Positions 14,034 to 21,084 of a stretch of 26,837 nucleotides of DNA are shown here, one piece after another. Numbering within the stretch: position 1 is the first letter of the stretch; each line of letters opens with the position of its first letter. The position numbers and the translations under genes are program-made. The notes beneath the pieces were generated by a model. The model saw only the letters and a list, made by a program, of their open reading frames with translations. It did no database searches and had not been told where the DNA came from. This stretch comes from MGR-bin208 sp043779285 (GTDB lineage Bacteria > Bacteroidota > Bacteroidia > Chitinophagales > Chitinophagaceae). The stretch is from NCBI GenBank assembly GCA_043779285.1, contig JAYWEL010000091.1, positions 1 through 26,837 of the forward strand, read 5' to 3'.

Positions 14034-15278
14034 ATGAAGAAACTTTTTAAAAGCCTCTATTTTCAGGTTGTTATTGCAATTTTGATTGGTATTGCTGCCG
14101 GGCATTTCTATCCAAATTTTGCTGTTGAATTAAAACCACTTGGCGACGGGTTTATTAAGTTGATAAAAATGATGATTGCGCCAATCATATTTTGTACCAT
14201 CGTCACGGGTATTGCCGGTATGCAGAATACAAAAAAAATAGGAAGCGTTGGTCTAAAAGCAATTTTATATTTTGAGGTGGTTACTACTTTTGCATTAATC
14301 ATTGGCCTGGTTGTAATCAATGTTTTAAAGCCGGGTGTTGGTATGAATATTGACCCGTCAACCTTAGATACAAAGGCAGTGGAAAATTTTATTGCACAAG
14401 GCGAAACCCAGTCTCTAAAAGATTTCATCATAAATATAATACCGGAGAATATTGTGAATGCACTTTCTACAAGTAATATTTTGCAGGTTTTATTTTTCTC
14501 CATGTTACTTGGTTTTGCTTTATCTAAAATCGGAGAAAAAGCAGCACCACTTATTAAAGTCATTCAATCTTTTGAGGATGGATTATTTGCAATAATTAAA
14601 ATGATTATGAGGCTTGCACCTTTAGGTGCCTTAGGTGCAATGGCGTTCACTATAGGTAAATATGGCCTTGGTTCTTTAGCAGCACTTGGACAATTGATGG
14701 GTTCATTTTATATCACCTGTATTTTGTTTATCGTCATTGTTTTGGGTGGTATATTAAAATATAATGGGTTTAATCTTTTTAGATTGTTGGCTTACATTAA
14801 AGAAGAATTGCTGATAGTATTGGGAACATCCTCTTCCGAAGCGGCCATGCCAAGCCTTATAAACAAACTGGAAAAAGTAGGTTGTTCTGAACCGGTAGTA
14901 GGTCTTGTCGTTCCAACAGGATATTCATTTAATTTGGATGGAACTTCAATATACTTGACGATGGCTGCAGTTTTTTTAGCGCAAGCAACCAATACACCGT
15001 TGGATATTTCTCAACAGATAACCCTGTTATTGGTTTTGTTGCTAACTTCAAAAGGTGCTGCAGGTGTTACTGGTAGTGGGTTTATTGTTCTTGCGGCTAC
15101 GTTACCAACTGTTGGCCATATTCCCGTAGCAGCCATTGCTTTAATATTTGGTATTGATCGATTTATGAGTGAGGGAAGAGCCATTACAAATATCATTGGT
15201 AATGCCATTGCAACAATTGTTGTGGCTAAGTGGGAAAATGAAATTGATTTACCTACTGCAAAAAGTCTGATAGGATAA
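14034..15278 (+). CDS. dctA: C4-dicarboxylate:cation symporter, DctA-type
   Basis: A 414-residue member of the dicarboxylate/amino acid:cation symporter family. By eye it follows E. coli DctA almost residue for residue: LFKSLYFQV, GDGFIKLIKMMIAPIIFCTI, MRLAPLGALGAMAFTIGKYG, the hairpin-1 serine motif LGTSSSEAAMPS, PTGYSFNLDGTSIYLTMAAV, hairpin 2 SKGAAGVTGSGFIVLAATL, and DRFMSEGRAITNIIGNAIAT. It should import succinate, fumarate and malate (possibly aspartate) with protons or sodium across the inner membrane. It stands alone downstream of the tRNA-Phe terminator. No dctBD-like sensor pair is nearby, and no consensus promoter was found. Confidence 0.88.
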   Translation: MKKLFKSLYFQVVIAILIGIAAGHFYPNFAVELKPLGDGFIKLIKMMIAPIIFCTIVTGIAGMQNTKKIGSVGLKAILYFEVVTTFALIIGLVVINVLKPGVGMNIDPSTLDTKAVENFIAQGETQSLKDFIINIIPENIVNALSTSNILQVLFFSMLLGFALSKIGEKAAPLIKVIQSFEDGLFAIIKMIMRLAPLGALGAMAFTIGKYGLGSLAALGQLMGSFYITCILFIVIVLGGILKYNGFNLFRLLAYIKEELLIVLGTSSSEAAMPSLINKLEKVGCSEPVVGLVVPTGYSFNLDGTSIYLTMAAVFLAQATNTPLDISQQITLLLVLLLTSKGAAGVTGSGFIVLAATLPTVGHIPVAAIALIFGIDRFMSEGRAITNIIGNAIATIVVAKWENEIDLPTAKSLIG

Positions 15279-15334
15279 ACAGTTTATATTATAGAATAGA
15301 GGTCAGAAAAATACAGACTTTTTTTAGGAATATT

Positions 15335-15432
15335 TTCTTCCCATAAAAGCTATTCATATCTGCACATTATTAGGATGACACTCCTGATTCTACTTGATTG
15401 TCCTAGAGTTAGTATTTTATTTTTTTGCAGTT
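15335..15432 (-). pseudogene. decayed copy of the mnmG 3' end
   Basis: This intergenic stretch aligns with the last roughly 100 bases of the neighbouring mnmG (15511-15610). Shared blocks are CCATAAAA, ATATCTGCACAT, ATTCTACTTG.TTG.CC, and a final GCAGTT. On the minus strand it still reads TLGQSSRI where mnmG reads TLGQASRI. A one-base deletion and substitutions have destroyed the frame, and its MGR codons run on without the stop. The copies are diverged, roughly two-thirds identical by eye. It may be an old displaced 3' end left by a vanished integrated element, or a partial duplication. Confidence 0.7.
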
Positions 15433-15511
15433 ATTATACCAAAGTTCGTTTTTTTTGATACCCAGCCGGTTTAGTATTTTTTGACCAACAGTCGAAGTAG
15501 AATTCATTTAA

Positions 15512-17374
15512 TTACCGCCCCATAAAAACCATCAATATCTGCACATCACTGGGATTGATACCACTAATTCTACTTGCTTGCCCAAGTGTTGTGGGTTTAA
15601 CTTTGTGCAGTTTTTCTCTGGCTTCATTTCCTAATGATTTTAATTTCAAAAAATCAAAATTGTCGGGAATGATTAATTCTTCCATTTGCTTCATACGGGC
15701 AACAAGTTCTTTTTCTTTTTCAATATAACTTTCATATTTCAATTGGATCGACGCTTGTTCAATAGCGGTTGCAGAAAAAACGGATAAGCTAGTTTCCAGT
15801 GATGGCAATGCTTTTATAAGTTCTTCCAATTCAATAGATGGGCGTAATAATAGTTTACTGGTTTTTTGTCTTTCGGTTATGGGCGATGAATTTATTGAAT
15901 TCAGGTAATTGTTTATTTGTTCCGGATCTACATTTGTTTCTATAAGAATGTTTTTGATTTTTTCAATTTCATTTATCTTTGCAATCAGATTGTCCATTCT
16001 GTCTTGCCTGGCTAATCCAATATTATAGCTAAGTTCCGTTAATCTAAGATCTGCATTGTCCTGCCTGAGCAATGTTCTGAACTCAGCTCTCGATGTAAAC
16101 ATTCTATATGGTTCATCGGTTCCTTTACTGATAAGATCATCGATTAACACCCCAATATATGCTTCGCTTCTTTTTAGAATTACAGCTTCTTTTTTAGTTG
16201 CTTTTTGATGCGCATTAATTCCTGCCATCAAACCTTGGCAGGCAGCTTCTTCATATCCGGTAGTTCCATTTATTTGTCCGGCAAAAAACAGGTTTTCGAT
16301 TTGTTTTGTTTCTAAAGAATATTTTAATTGAGTAGGGGGAAAATAATCATACTCTATAGCATATCCGGGTCTAAATATTTTAACGTTCTCAAAACCCGGT
16401 ATTTTACGAAGAGCTTCGTATTGAACTTCTTCTGGAAGGGAAGTTGAAAATCCATTTACATAAATCTCCACTGTATTCCATCCTTCGGGCTCAACAAAAA
16501 GTTGGTGCCTGTCTCTTTCTGCAAAACGATTGATCTTATCTTCAATGCTTGGACAATATCTCGGTCCAACGCCATCTATTCTTCCCTGGAACATGGGACT
16601 TCTATCAAAACCTGTTTTTAATATATCATGAACCTTTTGATTGGTATATGTAATCCAGCAGCTTAACTGTTTGGTTGGTTTTTTTGTTTTCAAAAAGGAA
16701 AATCCCACCATTTCATCATCGCCGGGCTGTTCTTCCATTTTAGAATAATCCAGGCTTCTTCCATCAATTCTTGGGGGTGTTCCTGTTTTAAGTCGGTCGC
16801 TTTCAAATCCCAAATCAACCAGTTGTTCCGTAATTCCGGTTGCAGCTTTTTCGCCAACCCTTCCTCCGCCAAATCGTTTTTCACCAATATGTATCACGCC
16901 ATTTAAAAAAGTACCGCTGGTAACAACTACGGTTTTAGACTCAATACGATGTCCAAGTCCAGTAACAACACCAGAAGCAATGCCGTCTTTAATAATTACT
17001 GAGCCAACCATGTCCTGATAAAAATCAACATTGGGCGTAGCCTCCAACATCTCTCTCCACTTGGTTGCAAACATCATCCGGTCATTCTGAGATCTTGGGC
17101 TCCACATGGCTGGTCCTTTTGATTTGTTCAACATCCTGAACTGAATCATACTTTCATCCGAGACAATTCCACTATATCCACCCATGGCATCTATTTCCCT
17201 GACTATCTGGCCTTTGGCTATTCCGCCCATTGCCGGATTGCAACTCATCTGAGCTATAGTTTGCATATTCATTGTTATCAATAAAACCTTGCTGCCCATA
17301 TTTGCAGCAGCAGCTGCGGCTTCACAACCTGCATGACCTGCACCAACAACTATTACATCATACTTTGGAAACAT
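15512..17374 (-). CDS. mnmG: tRNA uridine-5-carboxymethylaminomethyl modification enzyme MnmG
   Basis: A 620-residue FAD enzyme that works with MnmE to place the carboxymethylaminomethyl group on wobble U34 of certain tRNAs. The N-terminal FAD motif is YDVIVVGAGHAGCEAAAAAA. MSCNPAMGGIAKG and RMLNKSKGPAMWSPRSQND are the two family signatures. The central part includes LKTGTPPRID and AGQINGTTGYEEAACQGLMA. The C-terminal domain ends TLGQASRISGINPSDVQILM. I chose the ATG at 17374: the frame extends nine codons further to a TTG, but that TTG lies inside the -7 promoter box at 17399-17406. A diverged copy of its 3' end lies just downstream, and two parS sites lie just upstream. Confidence 0.97.
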   Translation of the reverse strand: MFPKYDVIVVGAGHAGCEAAAAAANMGSKVLLITMNMQTIAQMSCNPAMGGIAKGQIVREIDAMGGYSGIVSDESMIQFRMLNKSKGPAMWSPRSQNDRMMFATKWREMLEATPNVDFYQDMVGSVIIKDGIASGVVTGLGHRIESKTVVVTSGTFLNGVIHIGEKRFGGGRVGEKAATGITEQLVDLGFESDRLKTGTPPRIDGRSLDYSKMEEQPGDDEMVGFSFLKTKKPTKQLSCWITYTNQKVHDILKTGFDRSPMFQGRIDGVGPRYCPSIEDKINRFAERDRHQLFVEPEGWNTVEIYVNGFSTSLPEEVQYEALRKIPGFENVKIFRPGYAIEYDYFPPTQLKYSLETKQIENLFFAGQINGTTGYEEAACQGLMAGINAHQKATKKEAVILKRSEAYIGVLIDDLISKGTDEPYRMFTSRAEFRTLLRQDNADLRLTELSYNIGLARQDRMDNLIAKINEIEKIKNILIETNVDPEQINNYLNSINSSPITERQKTSKLLLRPSIELEELIKALPSLETSLSVFSATAIEQASIQLKYESYIEKEKELVARMKQMEELIIPDNFDFLKLKSLGNEAREKLHKVKPTTLGQASRISGINPSDVQILMVFMGR

Positions 17375-17398
17375 TTCGATTGATTTTGCTAAAGGCTG

Positions 17399-17406
17399 CA
17401 AAGATA
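17399..17406 (-). promoter_or_regulatory. -7 promoter element of mnmG
   Basis: On the minus strand this reads TATCTTTG followed by CAGCC, nearly the same as the tRNA-Phe -7 region. No clear TTTG lies 19 nt upstream. Transcription would begin near 17392, leaving a leader of about 20 nt before the ATG at 17374, which supports that start. Confidence 0.65.
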
Positions 17407-17445
17407 CAATCCTTCAGTAGTTGGGGGAGTAATATAATTGTCGGT

Positions 17446-17461
17446 TGTTTCACGTGAAACT
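17446..17461. other. parS site 1 (ParB-binding)
   Basis: TGTTTCACGTGAAACT matches the widely conserved chromosomal parS consensus TGTTTCACGTGAAACA at 15 of 16 positions, including the perfect 14-bp palindrome GTTTCACGTGAAAC. It lies upstream of the mnmG promoter. By established knowledge, such sites nucleate ParB and cluster near the replication origin. Confidence 0.85.
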
Positions 17462-17483
17462 TCAGACAACTTAAATCTGCGAT

Positions 17484-17499
17484 TGTTTCACGTGAAACG
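17484..17499. other. parS site 2, overlapping the ybeY 3' end
   Basis: TGTTTCACGTGAAACG contains the same perfect 14-bp palindrome, centred 38 bp from site 1. Read on the minus strand, its bases are the last codons and stop of ybeY (CGT TTC ACG TGA). The protein therefore ends R-F-T because of the parS site. Confidence 0.85.
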
Positions 17500-17943
17500 T
17501 ATTGATTTTGAATAAAGGGTAAGATATTCTTCTTCTTTTCCTCTCATTTTAGTTATATCAGATTTTGTTTTGTCTTTATAGCCACATAAATGGAGAACAC
17601 CATGAAAGATTACTCGGTGTAATTCATTCTTTAAAGTCGAGTTTAGGTTTTTTGCATTCTCCTTTACCCTGTCATAGCTTATATAAATATCGCCAACAAC
17701 GGCAGTTTTATCTTCAGAAAGGTCGAAACTGATGATATCTGTATAATAATCATGGTTCAGATATTCCTGATTCATCTTTAAAAGATGCTCATCAGAGCAA
17801 AAGACAAAATTTATAACCTGAAGTCTTTTGCCTTCCTTTTTAAAAAGTGTTTCTACGAACTGTTTTAGTAAGGTCCTGTTTTTCAAAGTAATATTTATGC
17901 TTTGACAAAAAAAATACACTTTAGGGGTTGAAATGTTTGACAT
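17488..17943 (-). CDS. ybeY: endoribonuclease YbeY (rRNA maturation factor)
   Basis: A 151-residue metal-dependent RNase needed for 16S rRNA 3' maturation and ribosome quality control. Family text includes NFVFCSDEHLLKMNQEYLNH and DYYTDIISFDLS. The metal-binding motif HRVIFHGVLHLCGYKDKT has the first two His ligands (HGVLH), but where many YbeY proteins have a third His (HGxLHLxGYDH) this one reads GYKDKT. From memory this variant is common in Bacteroidota, so it is probably a clade feature. I chose ATG 17943; the frame is open to a GTG at 17976, but a TATTTTG promoter-like element lies between the two. Its stop codon lies within parS site 2. Confidence 0.92.
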   Translation of the reverse strand: MSNISTPKVYFFCQSINITLKNRTLLKQFVETLFKKEGKRLQVINFVFCSDEHLLKMNQEYLNHDYYTDIISFDLSEDKTAVVGDIYISYDRVKENAKNLNSTLKNELHRVIFHGVLHLCGYKDKTKSDITKMRGKEEEYLTLYSKSIRFT

Positions 17944-17981
17944 AATTTCAAATTTCGTAAACAAAATAGAATTCACAAGGC

Positions 17982-17989
17982 TAGCTTTG
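17982..17989 (+). promoter_or_regulatory. -7 promoter element of feoA-nadD
   Basis: TAGCTTTG matches the TAnnTTTG -7 consensus, placing the transcription start near 17996 and leaving a leader of about 12 nt before the feoA ATG at 18008. The -33 box is degenerate (TTTCG at 17953-17957, several bases off the usual spacing). Confidence 0.5.
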
Positions 17990-18007
17990 CAATCTTAGAT
18001 TAAAAAT

Positions 18008-18238
18008 ATGGATATAAAACTGTCAGAACTGAAGCCAGGACAATTGGGAATAATAAAGAAATTTCAAAACAGTGAGCTTTCCTTGAAGTTTTTAGAAATG
18101 GGCTGTGTACCGGGAGAAACTATTTATGTTAATCAGATAGCTCCTTTGGGTGATCCTATGTCGGTAAAAGTGGCTGGCTATAACTTAAGTTTGAGAATGA
18201 GTGAAGCCGAATTCATAATTGTTGATTACACTAATTAA
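18008..18238 (+). CDS. feoA: ferrous iron transport protein A
   Basis: A 76-residue SH3-like cytoplasmic protein that supports FeoB-mediated ferrous iron uptake. The family pattern is clear: LSELKPGQLGIIKKF, LKFLEMGCVPGETIYV, a small central loop APLGDPMSVKV and GYNLSLRMSEAEFIIV. Length is typical for a single FeoA domain. Unusually, it is not next to feoB, which lies 2.8 kb away on the opposite strand. Instead feoA sits 8 bp before nadD, with which it is probably co-transcribed. A short -7 promoter element lies just upstream. Confidence 0.92.
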   Translation: MDIKLSELKPGQLGIIKKFQNSELSLKFLEMGCVPGETIYVNQIAPLGDPMSVKVAGYNLSLRMSEAEFIIVDYTN

Positions 18239-18246
18239 AAAGTTCT

Positions 18247-18816
18247 ATGAAGATTGGTCTTTATTTTGGCTCATTTAATCCTATCCATATTGGTCACTTA
18301 ATTATTGCCAACCATATTCTAAATAAAAATCTTGTCGAAAAACTGTGGTTTGTTGTATCTCCTCAGAATCCATTAAAAGCAGAAAGGTTGCTTTTGAATG
18401 AATTTAACCGCTTGCATCTATTAATACTTGCCATAGATGATGATGCAAGAATGAAAGCGTCGGATATTGAGTTTTATTTACCAAAGCCATCTTATACAGT
18501 AGATACGATGACTTATTTACAGGAAAAGTACCCTGAAGAAGAATTTTCAATTATTATGGGAAGTGATAGCTTTAAGAACATCAAAAAATGGAAGAATTCT
18601 TCTGTTTTGCTTGAAAACTTTCAAATTCTGGTGTATACTCGGCCTGGTTTTGCTGTTGAATCTACGGATGAATGTCGGGTAATTATTCTGGATGCGCCGT
18701 TGCTTGAAATATCGGCTACACAAGTACGTGAGTTGATTCGAGATGATAAATCAATCCGTTACCTGGTCCCGGAAAAAGTGCGGGAAGAACTGGATAAAAG
18801 CAGGTATTACAAATAG
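18247..18816 (+). CDS. nadD: nicotinate-nucleotide adenylyltransferase
   Basis: A 189-residue nucleotidyltransferase that converts nicotinate mononucleotide and ATP to deamido-NAD in NAD biosynthesis. The N-terminal loop is GLYFGSFNPIHIGHLIIANH, which contains the GxFxPxHxGH motif. It is followed by WFVVSPQNPLK, SDIEFYLPKPSYTVDTMTYL, the IIMGSDSFKNIKKW loop, and the C-terminal ISATQVRELI motif that contacts ATP phosphates. Length and motif order are normal. It starts 8 bp after feoA and ends 7 bp before the convergent ChrA-type gene; no terminator is visible in that gap. Confidence 0.94.
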   Translation: MKIGLYFGSFNPIHIGHLIIANHILNKNLVEKLWFVVSPQNPLKAERLLLNEFNRLHLLILAIDDDARMKASDIEFYLPKPSYTVDTMTYLQEKYPEEEFSIIMGSDSFKNIKKWKNSSVLLENFQILVYTRPGFAVESTDECRVIILDAPLLEISATQVRELIRDDKSIRYLVPEKVREELDKSRYYK

Positions 18817-18823
18817 TGAGTTT

Positions 18824-20065
18824 TTACAAGAAGTAACCCAGAAGTAATGCGAACAAAATGATGAAAGGTGCGCCAATCCTGGTAAATTGAAGTACAAAGT
18901 ATGATGCTACTATAATGAAAATGTTGATGAGGCTTACTGTTTTTGCTTCAATCAGTGAGATGTCTTTCATGATATAAAAACTAGCCGCAATCATAATTCC
19001 AACAACCACCGCATTAATTCCTTCCAGCGATCGATACACTACGGCATACTTTTTTAGGTAAGTCCAGATAGGAAAGAAAAAAAGAACCAGCAATGCGCTT
19101 GGTAAAAAAATTCCAATAGTTCCTATCAAACAACCAAGCATCTGCATAGTAGGTCCTTTGTCTTTTAATGCCATTCCACCCGTAAAGGTAGCTATGGAAA
19201 ATACCGGCCCCGGTATTGCACGTACAATTCCCATTCCGGTATACATTTCTTCTTTTTTAATCTTTATTACATCTTTTTCCTGCACTCTTTTAGCTTCCGG
19301 ACGAATGCAATATTGTTCATAAAGCATGGGCATTAATACCTGGCCACCACCAAAAACAAGGCTACCCATCCGGTAAAAATTTTCAAAAAGATTAACCGGC
19401 ATTTTAAGATCCCAATCTTTTTTGCGTGCTGTTTCACTAAAAACACCGGCTAAAATAAAAATAAAAGCAAATAGCCAGATATTCCACCATTTAATCTTTG
19501 CAGGTTTTGCTTCCACCTGGGGAATTCTTTTTCGGCTGAGATTGGTAACTGTTCCCCCCAAAACAATTAATAATGGGAAAATCCAGGGTTGTTTAAAAAA
19601 TGAATAGGTGGCAATACTGGCAATTATCATGATAAACCAGGTAATCTTGTTATTGACCGAAATCTGGAATGCAACAATAGAAGCATAAATCAGGAATCCG
19701 GCGGCTACAGGAGGTATAAATTTAAAAATATCAACATGCAAAGCTTTCGTATCAATATAAGGAAGCATAAATGAAAAGCCCCCCATAAGTAAGCTGGCCG
19801 GCATAATCCAAATAAGTAACGTAATGATGGCCAATGGAACCCCCCCTCTTTTATAACCAATCAACGTAAGCGTTTGTGTAGAAGAAGCACCAGGCAATAG
19901 CTGACAAAAGGCATTATATTCAATCAGTTCTTTTTCTGTTACATAATGTCGTCGTTTAACAAAGGTTTTCATCATCATTGCCAAGTGAGCTTGTGGTCCG
20001 CCAAAGGCTGTAACGCTATGCAAAAGCACTTGTTTTAGAAAGGGGATATGTCTAAGCAGCTTCAA
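18824..20065 (-). CDS. chrA: chromate transporter (ChrA family, two-domain)
   Basis: A 413-residue membrane protein with two homologous CHR domains. The first half has VTAFGGPQAHLAMMMKTFVK and the motif FCQLLPGASSTQTLTLIGYK. The second has FGGGQVLMPMLYEQY and GMGIVRAIPGPVFSIATFTG. These are the hallmark FGG and PGP motifs of the CHR superfamily. ChrA proteins export chromate, or exchange it with sulfate, but many family members have no shown substrate. The start is a TTG at 20065: an in-frame stop lies two codons upstream, and the next ATG would remove the FGGPQAH motif. It is convergent with nadD. Confidence 0.85.
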   Translation of the reverse strand: MKLLRHIPFLKQVLLHSVTAFGGPQAHLAMMMKTFVKRRHYVTEKELIEYNAFCQLLPGASSTQTLTLIGYKRGGVPLAIITLLIWIMPASLLMGGFSFMLPYIDTKALHVDIFKFIPPVAAGFLIYASIVAFQISVNNKITWFIMIIASIATYSFFKQPWIFPLLIVLGGTVTNLSRKRIPQVEAKPAKIKWWNIWLFAFIFILAGVFSETARKKDWDLKMPVNLFENFYRMGSLVFGGGQVLMPMLYEQYCIRPEAKRVQEKDVIKIKKEEMYTGMGIVRAIPGPVFSIATFTGGMALKDKGPTMQMLGCLIGTIGIFLPSALLVLFFFPIWTYLKKYAVVYRSLEGINAVVVGIMIAASFYIMKDISLIEAKTVSLINIFIIVASYFVLQFTRIGAPFIILFALLLGYFL

Positions 20066-20172
20066 GAATTAAAAATAAGAAATTTGATGAATCATAAAGT
20101 GATATATTTTAAAATCAATGTATAAGTTTGATCAAGTAGATATAAATTTGAATTTATTTAGATTGTAACCAT

Positions 20173-21084
20173 ATGAGAACAAAATTTATTTTCTATTTAT
20201 TAATTGCATTTTCAAATATTGTTTACGGACAAAAGACCGATAAAAAACTGGAGAAAGAATTAATTGCTATCAGCCATTCATTTCATGGCGATTTGGGCAT
20301 TTATTTTAAAGACTTGAAAACGAATAAGATTATTGCAATAAATGCTGACAGTGTTTTTCCAACGGCCAGTATGGTGAAAATTCCAATTTTGTTAGGAATT
20401 GTAGACAAGATAAATAAAGGCGAATTGAATTATCATCAGCCTGTAATATATAAAGATTCATTGCTATATGAGGGGGTAGATATTTTGGGTTCATTTAAAA
20501 CTGGAGAAAAAATTGAAATCAGTAAATTAATGATGCTGATGATGACAATGAGTGACAATACGGCCAGCTTGTGGTTACAAAGCCTTTCTGGTGGCGGATT
20601 AAGAGTTAATGAACTGTTGGATAGTATTGGGTTTACCAATACCCGCATCAATTCCAGAACAAAGGGGCGGGAAGATAATAGAACCATATATGGTTGGGGA
20701 CAAACATCGCCCCGCGAAATGGCCACTTTGATGGAAAAAATATATAAAAAAGAACTAATCAATGAAGCTGCAAGTGATCGGATGTTGAGAAGTATGAATA
20801 AAAATTACTGGGATTCAGAATCGCTTTCACAAATTCCTATATCTGTTAATGTGTTTTCTAAAAATGGTGCTGTTAACAGATCTCGTAGCGAAGTATTACT
20901 TGTCAATGCGCCACATGGCGATTATGTTTTTTGTGTGATTACTAAAAACAATGTAGACCAAAGCTGGGAAAAAAATAACGAAGCCTGGGAATTGATTCGA
21001 AAAATATCTTTAACTATCTGGCGACACCAGGAAAAAAAATCGAATTGGCAGCCCAATACAGAGGGCCTTAAAAAATGGTTTTAG
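20173..21084 (+). CDS. class-A-beta-lactamase-like serine hydrolase
   Basis: A 303-residue exported protein with a signal peptide (FIFYLLIAFSNIVYGQ). It carries the penicilloyl-serine-transferase motifs in order: SxxK as SMVK at 66-69 (ASMVKIPILLG), SDN at 127-129 (MTMSDNTASLWL) and a KNG triad at 230-232 in place of KTG/KSG. The omega-loop Glu of true class A enzymes is not obvious: the region reads SRTKGREDNRTIYGWGQTSP, where Glu167 lies about four residues from the expected spacing. It may be a beta-lactamase or a related cell-wall or serine peptidase-like hydrolase; resistance should not be assumed. It is convergent with feoB, with stop codons directly abutting. Confidence 0.8.
   Translation: MRTKFIFYLLIAFSNIVYGQKTDKKLEKELIAISHSFHGDLGIYFKDLKTNKIIAINADSVFPTASMVKIPILLGIVDKINKGELNYHQPVIYKDSLLYEGVDILGSFKTGEKIEISKLMMLMMTMSDNTASLWLQSLSGGGLRVNELLDSIGFTNTRINSRTKGREDNRTIYGWGQTSPREMATLMEKIYKKELINEAASDRMLRSMNKNYWDSESLSQIPISVNVFSKNGAVNRSRSEVLLVNAPHGDYVFCVITKNNVDQSWEKNNEAWELIRKISLTIWRHQEKKSNWQPNTEGLKKWF

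Noticed and set aside
13845..14105. Minus-strand frame of 86 codons across tRNA-Phe
   Set aside because: It runs antisense through the tRNA, its terminator and the dctA start. The text WAGIEPATQGFSV is a known spurious translation of tRNA genes.
20120..20150. Promoter for the beta-lactamase-like gene (TAAATTTG at 20143-20150)
   Set aside because: The -7 box fits, but the nearest TTTG is only 12 nt upstream, and the stretch is so AT-rich that the match carries little weight.
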